Shown here: piece by piece, positions 31,763 through 44,200 of the stretch
Position numbering within the stretch: position 1 is the stretch's first letter
How the letters are laid out: every line of letters starts with the position of its first letter
From: Chlorophyllum brunneum
Taxonomy: Eukaryota > Basidiomycota > Agaricomycetes > Agaricales > Agaricaceae
Assembly (NCBI GenBank): GCA_963576785.1
Contig: OY756142.1
Coordinates: 1,736,001 to 1,800,000, forward strand
Length of the DNA: 64,000 nucleotides
Direction: 5' to 3'
Made by a program: the position numbers and the translations under genes
The notes under the pieces: model-generated
Seen by the model: the letters and a program-made list of their open reading frames with translations, nothing else
What the model was told of the DNA's origin: nothing
Databases searched by the model: none

Positions 31763-34695
31763 TTATCTCTCCCCTTCTACCGCAACATCCCGGCGCCACT
31801 TATCAACGCGACCATACTTGGCTACGTCGTGGACGGGAGGGGGCGACGGGAGGGGAAGAGGAGCCTGCATCATCATCATTGGGTTTATTGGATTAATCAT
31901 GGGGGTAGCCACTTGAGGGGCAAAGAATCCCGAGCCCATCATTGAAGGATTGAAGAACATACTGTTTTGTAGTTGAGCCTGCATCATTATCTGCTGCTGT
32001 TGTTGAGCAAACATTCCGTATTGCGTGTGGCGCTGCTTTTCTGGGTGCAAACCTAGCGGGCGATCGTCGTCATCCTCGTCGCCAGCCCCGTTGTTGAGTG
32101 CCGGAGGCATTCTTGATGCACGCAAACCAAGGGGCTGATCGTCATCGTCATCTTCACCAGCAATATTGCCAGGAGTCTCCTCGACAGCTAATTTATCAAA
32201 GTTGATATCGAGGAAGGAGGGTGATTGCTTGACTTTTGCTTTTTGCAGAATAGAAGACAGAGGTTTTTCTTCGTCCTCGTCCTCGTCCATATAGCCATGC
32301 TGTGGCGGATGAGAGTTGGATGCTTGACGGAGGACCTTGTTAAGGGTTGTCGCGAGCGGAAGATCCTCGTCGCTGTCTACATCTACGGGGCGACGAATTG
32401 ATCGACTCCGATTTGGATACCTGGGACCTACTCCAGTTGTGCGGCGGGGACCGTTGTCTTCTTCGTCGGATGATCCGGCATGCCATACGGTTTCAGGAAC
32501 TTGGCGCGAGGAGACAACTGGTTCGTCATCATCACTTTCTTCATCGTCATCGTCATCATCGACCGGTGGTGGGGGATGCCCCCTTGTTGCGCGCTGAATA
32601 GCTGGCAGCACTGGAGGTTCCACTGATATCCTCGGCTCCGTCTCTTCAGGGACGAGCAATGTCTCAGACGGCTGAATGGGCTGCTGAATGCTCTTGTTAT
32701 CCCTGCGTTTCTTTCTGCTCTGCTTTTCCTCTTTGCGTCGCTCTTCTTCTTCCTCCTTCTTCTTGCGTTCTTCTTCCTCAAGCTTCTCTTGGGCCTCTAT
32801 TTCGCGAAGCTTAACCATCTCGCGTTCCCATAACTTATCTACACCGAAGACCGAACGGCTGTTCATCGGGCGACCAGGCATTGGGGAAGTTTGGGGTATT
32901 TTATCATTCTCAAATGAGAGTAATGGTTTGATATTGCTTGAGTTTCTTCGCATCAGTCCTTCTCCTGGCCCTGATAGACTCATGAATTGAGAGGCTGGGC
33001 GTCCGAGGGTGGTAGGGTCGATGAGTGTACTACTCCGTTGCACTTCACCACGGGCCATCATGGAGGGCCGTTGGTCACCGGTGAAAACCCTGACGATATG
33101 TTTAAAACTCGAGACACGAGGGGGGTCTGAGAGGAATATAGATACCTTTGTTTACTTCGCATTTGGGCCTTTCTGCTTTCTAGATCATCGATCAAACTCT
33201 TTCCATAGAGTTTTCCAGGCAGGCGTTTCGCGGAAGATACTTCAGGAGGAGGAGGGACGACCTCCTCAATTTCTGGCTCCTCTCGATACAATTCTATCTG
33301 CTCTCCGTCTTCTCTTGCTCGGGGAAGGTCTTCCGAGTAAGCGTCCAGATGTCCATCTACGGCAAGTGTATTCCGGAATACCTTTTGGGCATATGTGAGA
33401 TCTGTGAGAGGATTGGGAGTGAAAGAATTGGATGCTATGGGGGGCGATGCATCAGGGTTACCAAACAGAGTCGACACCCGGCGAGAAGTACGAGCGCCTG
33501 GGGGTAACGGGGGACCATCCTTTGAGAGTGTGAACCCGTCCCTAACGCGATTGTCAACTTGAGGAGGTTCTGGTGGAGCCGTCGATTGCAGAGGACTGGG
33601 CATCACAAGTACTTTGGGTCGAAGTAGGTCAAGAGTTGTTGAATACCGACGCTCCCTGTGGAAGTTGTCACCGGCGCCAGTCATCATGGAAATTCGATCG
33701 TCGTTGAGGAGCGCGCGGGTTCCCATGGATGCGTTCGAAATGGTTCGTGCATGTGCAGCATATTTCGGGTCAAAGCGTGATGTTTGTGAAGGAGGTTGGA
33801 GGGCAAATGGATTGTCTTCTTTGGCTGGCACTTCCTCCTCTTCTTCATAAGTAGAATGTGGCCGGCTCTCTTCTTTTACGTCGGCAAGTAGTATTCTTGA
33901 GTTCATGCTGACCATCGAGAAAGTACGTTCATGGGGTCTCCTGACAGATACGCTCTCAGCAGGGCCAGGAGAAGTCGCACGAGTAGAACCAGTTGGAAAG
34001 GGTATGGTTTGTAACGATTCTACTAAGCCTTGTATAAGGCCCGCGGAACTGGAACGAGGTCTCGCAAAGGGAGGTCGATTTATATCCATATTGACGGCGT
34101 CGAGCGGAGATGCGATAGAACGTCGACGGCCGTCAACTTGGGCGGCAGCGGTATTTGCCGTTTCGCGAACAAAATCAAGATTACCACCTAAGCTCATGGA
34201 CCGAGAATAGCTAACTGCGCGTCTCGGGGCTTGGAGAAACTGCTCTGCGTTCGTCGACGGGGCATGGGAGCGTACGGTTGTCGTTGGAGGTGCTGTAGCT
34301 GCCACGGAAGCAGCCCTCCCTTTCCCTTTCTTCGATTTTTCCTTTGGCATGAAAGCATCCAATCCCCAAGACGTCAAATCCACTTCCATTTCTTCTTCTA
34401 CCTCCTCTTCCCCATCGTTACTGTCCGGCCCAAAGGGATTCCGCAGTGCATCGACTGAAGCTCTGGATCGTCGTGTCCCCATTGCAGACTCTCTACCACC
34501 CAAGCTTCCAGTTTCACTGGGTAGAGAAACACCCAGGTAGTCGCTTTGTCTTGAAGCTATCTGGGGTGGTGCGGCAGGGTTGCGACGCAAATGAGCGAAT
34601 ATCGCGCTCTCCTGTGCGGAACGACGTGGCGCGTCAGGATTATCTGGGTCGTTGTCATATTCTATGTGATGCAGGTTCAATGGGTGAAGATCCAT
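31763..34695 (-). CDS. Large disordered, acidic/coiled-coil protein
   Basis: ATG 34695 (MDLHPLNLHHIEYDNDPDNP) starts a protein of roughly 950 residues. One clear 56-nt intron (33090-33145) gives MRSKQR|VFTGDQRPSMMARG across the junction. Visible parts are an N-terminal DLTSWGLDAFMPKEKSKKGK, long Ser/Pro-rich regions, and a coiled coil rich in E/K (KLREIEAQEKLEEEERKKKE). Four acidic clusters each end in a Pro-Leu pair (DSDEDLPLA, DEDEEKPLSS, DDDDDQPLGL, DEDDDDRPLGL). A Met/Gln-rich stretch follows, then the C-terminal VHDVAKYGRVDKWRRDVAVE. The ends and the junction segment look conserved; I do not recognise the family. No signal peptide or TM. Confidence 0.75.
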
Positions 34696-34874
34696 GGAAG
34701 GCAAGAAATTCACCCAACAATGCTGCCGCTAATTGCAGCCGGGAGAAAGCAGCGGGCATCCCTGGGCTGTGGTGGTGGGAGGGAGATGGGAGGAAGGACG
34801 ACACGGCGGCTGCTGCCCCGCTTCCCCTATAGCTTATGTAATCACACTCATTAATGTATATAGATACAGCAATT

Positions 34875-37800
34875 CTAGAGTTCGTCATGGCGCGGTTCAG
34901 CATCCTGAGGAACCGCATTATCATCGTCGTCAATCTCCTCCATTTCGATGGAAATTTCATCCTTGAGGTGATCTGGAAGAATGACCTTGGCCTTTCCATC
35001 GTCCTCCTCGTCCAAGCGTTTCAATGCCTCATCCATGAGTTCCTCGTCTGTCGGAAGTGAAGGATCAACCGGAGGTGCGGGTCTAACCGTCTCGTCGGTA
35101 GGAGCAGTCTCCGAGACACCTAAAGCCCTCCTAAGTACGCGATCAATCTTGAAGAGGAATCTAGAGATGTGCCTCAGTTGTGTAGAGGTCAAAGTTATGA
35201 AGCACTCACCCGTTGCTGTTGGGGACTTCAAAGCCGGAGCGTACAAGTGCACTATCAATGAGAATAGAAGCAACCTCACGAAGCTCCTCCTCAGCCTCGA
35301 GGTCCCTCTCATCCTCCTCAGTGGGGAGATCCTTAATGCGACGTAAAAGCCCCTCAATGAGCGGTGAGCGTGGGTTGATTTCGAGGAGCTTAGCCTTGAG
35401 GGCGTATTCGTGGATGATTCCACCACGCTTAGCTTGAGCATTCGAAGCAGCTAGATAGAAAATCATCGATGACACCCCATGGCAAGAATATAAGGGACAC
35501 TAACTCATCATTTTCTGGACGTTAGCGGTGTAACCACCTGGTGCTGCAACAATCGCGCACGCACTCTTGACGAGACGGTTTGTAATGACGACTGGACGGG
35601 TACCACATCAGCGACCTCATGGTTTTCTCGGTCATACCAAACTTACCGTCCTGAACAGTGTCCTTAGCTTCCTCCTTCATCCAATCCAATAAAGCTTTGT
35701 ATTCTTCCGTCAGTCTCTTTTGTTCGGCCTTCTCTTCTTCGGGATCTTGATCTAGAAACCATGAGAATGCAGCAAGCACAAGCATAGCTCGAACGACAAA
35801 CCTTCGTCACCGAACTTGAGACCGGCCTTAGCGACATCTTGGAATGAGACCCTCCTGGATGCCCAAGGTTAACTCGGCTAATCTCGAGAGGAGGTAAATC
35901 ACTGACTTCCACTCCCGGATGTTCCCAAACATGATCTCGTCAAGGGGCTCGGTCAGGAGGAGGACTTCATAGCCTCGGGCATCAAGCTTTTCGATGAAAA
36001 CGCTCTCAGCGAGTTGGTGAGCTTCCTTTCCGATCTCAGCAAGGTAGAAAATCTATAGCAGAGGTATAGGCGGTCTTATCTTATTGAAACATCGCATAAG
36101 GGGAAACTTACGTGCTTCTGACCCTTCTTCTTATTTTCGAGATATTGGTCAAGAGAAGTTACGTTGCGTTGATTCGTTGCGAAGCGAGTGAGTCCGGCGA
36201 GTTTTTCCCGGTTCTTGATGTCTTCGACAGCGCCGAGCTTAAAGATAGAGCCATAGACATCCTGGATTTTTTCAAACTTCTCCGGGTCCTCCTCTTCAAT
36301 CTTGTTCAGCAGCTGGATGAGACGCTTAAGAATGATGCCCTTGAGCTGTCTGAGGAAGCGATTGGACTGGAGAGTCTCGCGAGAAACATTCAAAGGAAGA
36401 TCATCAGCTGCGTCAAAGAGTGTTAACCACTGCATTCTAGGCCGATGCACGACTAGACGCACCATCAATGACGACCTTGACCCAACTCGCCCACTTGGGT
36501 GGGGAATTCTCCCCAAGGTCTGAAGTGATGAAGGTTCGTTTGACCATGAGTTTGACGTCCCTAGACATATGCTCCAATGGTTGCTGCCAGTATTGCTCAT
36601 CCCTGCAGAAGATCAGCCCCCACTCACGAAGGTAAGAGGGTTTTACCCACAATTTCGACGGAATAAAGAGGATAGCTTTGAATGAAACACCAGAACCTGA
36701 ATCACCTGAGAAGTGCTGCCAAGCCAAGGGTTCATCATAATCTTTGAAGAAAGATTTATAGAACGCTTTGTATTCTTGTTCCAAAATGGTTTTAGGATCA
36801 CTGAAAAAGGTTGAGTCTAGTCCGCTGGAAGAGGATAAGGTTAGATTTACCGAGTCCAGATAGGCGGTTGGGCGTTGAGTTGTTCCCATTCATCGACAAT
36901 GATCTTCTTCATCTTAGGGACAGGATGTTCCTCGTCGTCACCCTCAGACACCTCCTCAACAACAGCTTCATCCTCGTCCGACTTGGGCTCCTCAGGATCA
37001 GTAGACTTTTCCTCCTCGCTCTCACTCTCCAGCTCAGCGTCGTCATCAGGAATTTCCTTCTCTTTTTGAGTGAACAAATAAATAGGGAAAGAGGATGAAT
37101 ACGATGAATGTTTGTGGCTATGCGCGCAATGAGTATCAGGGGCAATCCCTCGGGAAAACCAACTCACATGAGGTCTTTAATACTGCCTTCCTCAAGGTAC
37201 TCTAAAGCATCCTCTTTCAGATAGAGGGTGATCTCAGTACCGCGACCGAGTGTATTTCCGCGAGGGTCCGGATAGACTTCAAATGTACTATCGTCAGCAG
37301 CAGAGCTAAAGACGTACTGCTTCGGATTGGGGTCTTTTTCGGTTGGGGGAGGAATCGAGGCGACCTCAACACGCTCTGAGACCAAGAAACTACTATAGAA
37401 ACCTAGGCCGAAAGCTCCGATGAGGTTCCCCTGTGCGGCAGCTTCCTGGCCTTCGGCTCGTGCAACGAACTCGGAAGTACCGGATTTCGCGAGGGTACCC
37501 TAGGCGGCACAATGAATTATTTCTTTATCAATGAAAAAAAGATCATACCAAATTAATGGTTAGCTCCTGGTCCGACATACCAATACCAGTATCGGAGATG
37601 ATGAGTTTACCGGCCTTCCCATCTTCAGTTTTTTCCGCCTTGATGGTAATGTTCAAGGGGTCGGCTCCATCCCACACACCCTTGTCAGTCAAACTGATGA
37701 TGCGTAACTTCTCGATAGCGTCGTTGGCGTTTGAAACCAGTTCACGAAGGAAGATTTCCCTAACAGCCCGTCAGACGGAGTGGTTGAGCAAGCGTAGTGG

Positions 37801-38062
37801 TACTTGCCTGTGTGAGTAAAGGCTGTGGAGAAGATGAATTCAGAGGTTCGATCAACTACAATTCAAAACAACTTACCTGTTGATCACAATATTTCGCATG
37901 CGAGCAACGTCGCTCTGTGGGGGTCGCTGTTAGAAAACCATAGCGACCGAACTGCAAACTGAGAATATTTACCTGGTAATCATGTTTCGACGCGTCGTTG
38001 GCAGCCAGGGTTCGAGCACAGAAGATAGAAAGAGCAGTAAGAAAAGGTTGAAGGAGCCTCAT
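34875..38062 (-). CDS. ER-resident Hsp90 (GRP94/endoplasmin type) with HDEL
   Basis: Hsp90-family chaperone directed to the ER lumen. ATG 38062 gives a signal peptide MRLLQPFLTALSIFCARTLA. The GHKL ATPase domain shows ELVSNANDAIEKLR, DTGIGMSDQELTINLGTLAK, GAFGLGFYSSFLVSERVEV and GRGTEITLYLKEDALEYLEE. An acidic linker follows (DDDAELESESEEEKSTDPEE). The middle domain has DEWEQLNAQPPIWTR, VKRTFITSDLGENSPPKWAS and DDLPLNVSRETLQSNRFLRQ. The C-terminal domain reads PRSPLIEGLLRRIKDLPTEE, and the protein ends EPRHDEL, an ER-retrieval signal instead of the cytosolic MEEVD. Many short introns. Budding yeast lacks an ER Hsp90, so its presence here is of interest. Confidence 0.93.
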
Positions 38063-38391
38063 ATTAGACTTCTCTTCACACCCAGCTCAAGAGGGTATGT
38101 TCTGGTATAGTGTCTGCGACAGAGGATTCAATATCCGAAGTAAATATAAATACGCTCCAGAGAAATCAAACAGGTGGGATGACGTGTCGGTTTCGTGTCG
38201 GTTTCCCAAGCATGGTCGCGACTCGTAAACTCGATCCCGTGACCCTTGTTTGCTGGCAGTTTCATCCCAGATTCTAGAGGAATGAGTTACTCAAGGTTAC
38301 TCAGGTCCACTTTCATGGGAGGCAAGGGACATAAAACAGTAGGTACAGTGGCAGAAATATAATATCTATCACAGGATTTTCAACGTCGTAA
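38063..38391. other. Intergenic: ER Hsp90 promoter and FF-protein 3' UTR
   Basis: 329 bases, both flanking genes on the minus strand. Apart from the UPRE-like motif and tandem repeat listed separately, I see only a second short repeated TTACTCAGG-like pattern (GTTACTCAAGGTTACTCAGG near 38285-38304). Confidence 0.5.
38180..38205. promoter_or_regulatory. UPRE-like TGACGTG and 11-bp tandem repeat
   Basis: TGACGTG at 38180-38186, about 118 bases upstream of the ER Hsp90 start codon, equals the core of the animal unfolded-protein-response element bound by XBP1/ATF6 and resembles the fungal Hac1 site. It overlaps two head-to-tail copies of GTGTCGGTTTC (38184-38194 and 38195-38205). The role in ER-stress induction is inferred from position and gene function. 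Confidence 0.45.
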
Positions 38392-40976
38392 TCATGGAAC
38401 ATGCACAGACATCTTCGGCGCTGAGAGTTTTGCCAGATACTCCTGAGAAAGACATGCACATATGATCAATTCCTGGGCGATTGGGCTGAACAATCCCAAC
38501 TCACCCGCAACCACATTTCTCTTTGTTCTGGGATATGATCGAATGTGGTATACCGTTTGTCATTCTGCACATAAAATTCAGTGTCAGCTTGGTTTTGATA
38601 GCTTGAACCTACCCTCAGCACTTTTTCCATCTCTTCCAGATCCACTTTCTTCGCGAGAGCTTTCATATCAACTTTCCCACCACCACCTTCTCCTTCGTCT
38701 TCTCCCAGATCATCGGCCTTGACACCTCCATCCACTCCTTCACCGCCGATCTTACCCAATCTCCCCCAGAATTCAATAAAAGAATTCTCCGTAAGCATGT
38801 CGTCGAAGGCAGTTTTAGCGGCCATTGTCCGTTCTCTCAGCCATTTTTCGTATTCGCGCTCGAGTTGATGAATGTCGAATCCAAGTTTTGTGACTGGCAA
38901 GGATTTGAACAGGGATTGCAGAGGCAGACCGCTAAAGGGGGTGGCCAGTGACAACGAATGGGATTGGAATAAGTCGTGGAGATTTACTACGTGCTTCTGA
39001 CGAAGGTGTTCAATATGAAAGTGGAAGAGCTGTAATTGTTGGCTTGGCGGTAAGGTTGAGTTTCGAAAGCGTGGGTCAGTGTTGAGCTGCGGCAGGATGC
39101 CATCCCAGGTCGTCTGGAAAGAAGGAAGGTTAGCTGCTGCTCATTCGGCCAGTAGTTCATACCTGTGGATCCCGTATAGCATCAACAAGCATGGACCTGG
39201 GAGATGATTTCAAAGATCAGCATGAGCGCCGAGCACCCGCCAAAACCGTAGTAGAGATGTACTGCGCACCTGTATTCACGTTCACCTTCCTGATGACTGA
39301 AGCCCACCCTCGACTGCTCAATATTCCTTTCGACGCGACTGAGCTCGGCTTTGACCTTTTGTTCACGCTCCCTTACTGCACGATCCTTCCTTTCATCTTT
39401 GGAAAGCGTTGTTAACTCGGTGGATGCAATCTCGCCTTTGCTTGCGGGAGCCACTATCCGAACACTGGCTTTCAGGAAGGTGTTGAAGAGTTCTTCTCTT
39501 AATGAGGACGACCCGATAGCATCATAGCGGGGATCATGTATCAGGTTTTTCTTGACCTGAGGATCCCATGAGCAAGGATGATAACTTTCGAGAACAGAAA
39601 TTACCTCTTTCCACACGGCACCTCCACGTATCTTCGCTTTGTGTTCTTTTAGTAACAAGAAGAAATCGGCCTCTGCTTTCTGTGCAGCAGCACGTTTCTC
39701 TGCTTGAACATAAGAAACTAGTGGGGGAAATTTGGTAAAGGTAAGGCTTACTGTCCCCGAGGTCCCTGAGGAATTCGCGGAACCGTTTTTCCCTTTCTCT
39801 GTCATCTCTGCCCCAGCCATAAAACCTCCGATCCCTTTTCCAGGCTCTACGGAAATCTGACCAACTTGTCCTTGTGCTCTTGACTTCTTGCCCGAGTAGA
39901 CGCTCAAATTCCTGGTTGGGGTCGGATGATTGCTTGTCCTGCTTGACAATCGCTTCCCTGAGTTCACGGGCACGGTCACGACAGTATTCATCGAAAGCCT
40001 CTCGTCGTGCGGCAACAGATGGCAAGAGAACATATCTAGAATCATTAACAAATCTCGGCAAGGAAATGTCCCAAGGGTGAAGCGGGTTGATATCCTTTTC
40101 TCTGAGTAATGTCTATGACGGACAGTTAGTCAGTAAGTGACTGAAATTATGTCAGAAATACCCGCCTTGAAGAGAGCCTTCGCCTCCTCGATGGATAAAT
40201 CGACCTTCGTAGGCATGTTGATAAGCCCCGCTGCTTGGGCACGCTGAGCTTCGGTTTCCAACTTTTTCTGCCGCTGCTTTTCTTCCTCTTTGAGTTTCTT
40301 TTCTTCTTCTTCCTGTCGTTTACGCTCCTCTTCCGCTTCAGCAGCCAATTGAGCAGCAGCCGCGCGTTGCCATTCCTCCTCTTCGTCCTCCTCACTATCA
40401 CCCTCGTCGTCCTCTTCGTCTTCAACCCTGGCCTTCTTAGCAACTACGAGTTCATCCAGCGGTATTTCCTGGTCGGCCTTTCTCTTAATTATTCCCTTCA
40501 TCTCCTTCTTGATTCGGTCAATCTCTATCTGTTTGGCCTCTTCAGCCTGAGTGACCTTGTTCAATATTTCTTGCTGAGCCCTCAGCTCCTCTTCCTTTTC
40601 CTGCCGCCTCATCGCGTTGACCTCGTCGGTAATCTCCTCCGGGACCTTCCAGACACTCTGTTTTTTTGACTTATTGAAATAGAACACATGCCCGAGGTTT
40701 GTGCTGACACATAGCCACTCCGTTCCCGGAATTAGTTTCTTCAACAGTGGCTTTTCCTGTTTTTCCACGGGTTTCGCTCTTGTCATAGCCATACCCTGGA
40801 AAAAGGGAAGAGGTCGGACGTATGTGGATTGTTGAGTCTGACGGTTGTAGTAATATGCCTGACCACCTGGTGCTGCGGAAGGTGAGACCAAGGTGACCGC
40901 GAGACCAGGTTTACATACCCATATGTTCGGTCCATCCCAGAGGCAGGGGAGGAAGAGTGAAGGGCAGAGCAGACAT
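38392..40976 (-). CDS. WW/FF-domain protein (TCERG1/CA150-like)
   Basis: Couples transcription elongation and splicing in animals; fungal relatives include Urn1 and Dre4. The first exon (ATG 40976) ends in an intron GTATGTAA...CCGCAG, and splicing completes the first WW domain: PLPLGWTEHMAPGGQAYYYN then RQTQQSTYVRP. The second WW is WLCVSTNLGHVFYFNKSKKQ with SVWKVP. A charged, coiled region follows (QRAAAAQLAAEAEEERKRQE), then FF domains. One begins SIEEAKALFKTLLREKDINP with ISLPRFVNDSRYVLLPSVAA. Others are around FFLLLKEHKAKIRG, HDPRYDAIGSSSLREELFNT and EREYEKWLRERTMAAKTAFD. The last exon reads EYLAKLSAPKMSVHVP to the stop at 38392. About four to five FF domains are visible. Confidence 0.9.
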
Positions 40977-41270
40977 TGAGCGGAAGTGAGAGGAATCAGA
41001 GGAATCGTGTGACGTTATCTCATGTGGACAGGTTAAAATTAGCATGTCGTTCTGCGTGTGAGCGCTATACCCCGCTTCCTATCCATCAGCCGACTTGTCC
41101 ATCTTACTTGACCACTCTTCTCCCGTGGAGTTGTCCCATGTCTAAACCCAATACCCTGTCTAATCTCTTCGGCTCTGCCTGGCACCCATAAAGGCCAAGG
41201 TCCGGTGTGAATTAGTTAGGCTTGAACCTCTTCTGCACCTGCACAAGTCACTGTGATTGGATCCATTACA

Positions 41271-43996
41271 ATGGCTACCCATCCTCCCTCGCAGCATGAT
41301 CGCCCTAGTCATGCACAGATGACTAGACGGATACTTTGGAAACTGGATTGCCATGTCCTACCCCCTCTCGCCGCGGTAGGTTCATGTTTGGTCAATTTCC
41401 CTGAAAAATGACAGACCATTTATTAGCTATGGCTTGCAAACTTTATTGACCGGAGCAACATAGGAAATGCAAAGTATATACATTCAACTCCTCTTCATCC
41501 AGTCCTCCTGATCTACCTGAAGGATTGCAGGGCTTGAGCGTGATGCTCACCTACATGGCAACCAGTTCAATAGCGTATTGGCCGGTGCGTTGAATCACTT
41601 GACTGCTATAGGATGTCGGCGTTAAACCAGCCAAACAGTGTTTTATGCGAGGTATATTCATGTCTGCCCCGGGGCTCAGTAACTAAGAGCCCGCAACAGT
41701 TACTTGGTTGTTGAAGTGCCGTCTAACATTGTTATGAAGAAAATCAAACCTAACGTATGTTGGTTGCTTCTTGGGTGCAAGTGCGCATGATCAATTATAC
41801 CAGCGCTGGCTTCCTATTCTTGTATCTCTCTGGGGAATTGTGTCAATTATGACTTGCTTCGTTAGTCTTCGCGTCTTCGTTCCCCTCGCCCTGGATCTCA
41901 GGCACATGATTCTCCACAGGTCCACAATTATGGAGGACTACTGGCTATTCGCCTCTGCCTTGGATTCTGTGAGGGGGGCCTACTTCCCGGAATGGTGAGT
42001 CTTGTCTTTTCACCTTTAATACTTTCGACTCGACCGAACACCCCACATAGGTCCTATACCTGAGTACGATTTACAAGCGACATGAGCTACAATTGAGGTA
42101 CGCTATCCTCACCCTCACCCTATCCCTTCCTCATTGCACCTTTCAGGGTAGGAATATTTTATGCATCGGGTACGTTCTCTGGCGTCGACTCCGCACTACC
42201 CTTGGTAGCTTATTGTCATCAATTAACACCTTTCAAAGCATCACTATCGGGGGCTTTCGGCGGTCAGCTGATCTCCTAAAAGCGGAATTTTCTTCACTGA
42301 CATTATAGTAAACCAGGCCTTCTTGCGTCAGCAATTATCCAGATGGATGGCGTGGGAGGGCTAGCAGGATGGCGATGGATTTTTGTGCGTCCTTTCTTAT
42401 CGTAGATGGGTAACTTGACATCAGCAGATCCTAGAGGGCATTGCTACTGTTCTTATTGGTATAACTGCGGCCTACATACTTCCAGCTGATCTAGCCTCCG
42501 CGCGCTTCTTAACTCAAGAGGAGAGAAATTTTGCTGGTGAGTGTTTTATCTTTGTTCAATTCTGGTGCTTCCCAGTTCACGAGATCCAATCTCGTAGTTC
42601 GCCGATTCCAAGAAGACGGCAAGACTGCCGAAGATTTACCCAGAAACGAAGACGGTTCTTTAACGGACGACAAGGCAGAGAAAGCTACCCACTCTCACAC
42701 TGAATCTGTGCAATCAGCTATATTGTTGGAAACCCAAAAACAAGACGAATCATTTGAATGGAGGGAAGTAGTACGGGGTAAGGTCTTTCCATGCTACGTG
42801 TCACTTCTATGTGATAGATGATGCCGTCAGGTTGTCTCGACATTCAAGTCTGGCTGAGTGGTACAGCGTATTTTGGTCTGGTCGTCAGTCTCTACTCGTA
42901 TTCCCTGTTCCTGTGAGATCTATCACCCGCAAACTTATTCGAATTCGCCTGTTCTCAAACCCCTATAGCCCGACAATCATAGCTGGATTGGGCTATTCAG
43001 GTGTACAAGCCCAACTACACACGGGTAGGCTATCTAATTCCCTTCGATATCGTACCCTGAGAGAACATACCCAGTTCCCCCCTATGTCCCGGCCGTTGCT
43101 CTCACCGGTAAGTTCATCATATGATCCTCCAATGATCGTATTGCTAAATCCTACCAGTTGTCGTCGCCTATTTCAGTGACCGGTTGAAATGGCGAGGTCC
43201 ATTTATCTTGATTTGTCTTCCGCTTTCCATTATAGGTGAGTGCCTACCCACGATGGAATGTCAATACTTTGAAGGGGCCTCTCACTGTGGGACTTAGGGT
43301 ACATCATTGCCATCACTGCTACTGATGATAAAACAAGATACGTGGCTGTCTTCTTCATGGCTGCTGGCATGTGAGTGCCCATGTGCTTTCGTGCGAACCA
43401 CATCACTCAACGCCCTAATCCCTAGCTATCCATCTGGACCTTGTATTCTGTGAGACTTTATTCAATACATCAAACCAGCAGGTTCCCAATATACCCCTAG
43501 ATCAATTCTTCCCAATAATAGTCGGGGACATTACAAGAGAGCCACAACGACGGCGCTACAACTCGCCATCGCCAACACAGGGTAAATCCGACCACAAAAA
43601 TATCTATATGAATTGGCTAAAAATCATTGACCGTGACTTACAGTGGTTTCCCTGCCACTTTTGTATATACAGCTGGTCCGTTTTTCTTCAGGTCTTTGAC
43701 GTCACTTGACATCAATCCTCCGCAGGCCAGGCACCTGAGTACCACAAAGGACACTCGATCGTCTTAGCCTTCGTGATCCTAGCATGGATATTGATTGCCG
43801 CCAATGTGTATGTATCAAATATTCCAGATGTTCCCAAGTGCTGATGGAATAAAGTTCATACTGTGTCTGGGAGAACAAAGCAAGGCGCGAAGGTCGTCGT
43901 CAGGGCAATATCGGCAAATACCTGCAGTTGGTTAGGGAAGGGAAGACGAAGGCACCCATCGGGGATCGTCACCCCGAGTTCATGTTTACACTATGA
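41271..43996 (+). CDS. MFS permease, Dal5/anion:cation symporter family
   Basis: Plasma-membrane transporter for an organic anion or vitamin-like substrate. The gene is cut into about fourteen short exons, which explains the lack of a long ORF. Spliced pieces in order: MTRRILWKLDCHVLPPLAA, LWLANFIDRSNIGNAK, RIAGLERDAHLHGNQFNSVL, YLVVEVPSNIVMKKIKPN, RWLPILVSLWGIVSIMTCFV, VHNYGGLLAIRLCLGFCEGG with LLPGM, VLYLSTIYKRHELQLR, GVGGLAGWRWIFILEGIATV, LPTIIAGLGYSGVQAQL and RLKWRGPFILICLPLSIIGY. Later pieces are NNSRGHYKRATTTALQLAIA and YHKGHSIVLAFVILAWILIA. It ends REGKTKAPIGDRHPEFMFTL. These follow the family layout (NFIDRSNIGNA loop, EVPSN, GFxEGG). Substrate cannot be told. Confidence 0.88.
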
Positions 43997-44200
43997 AAAT
44001 TAGGGTTAGAAGTTGACTGCATTAGCGGAGTCTATTTGCATAGGAATACATGTTGTACATTGTATAGCTACAAGACTGTCGAGTCAGAATGAACGATCGA
44101 GAAAGTGATGTGGCACATGATTACTGCGAAATATAGGGCAAAAATGTTACGGGTGTCGATACGATGCGAGTTATGATCCCAAGAAACTAGGAGCTGAGTG

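Noticed and set aside
32337..32601. Ser/His-rich plus-strand ORFs
   Set aside because: Antisense of the Asp/Glu repeats in the acidic protein; poly-Ser and poly-His are what the complement of Asp codons gives.
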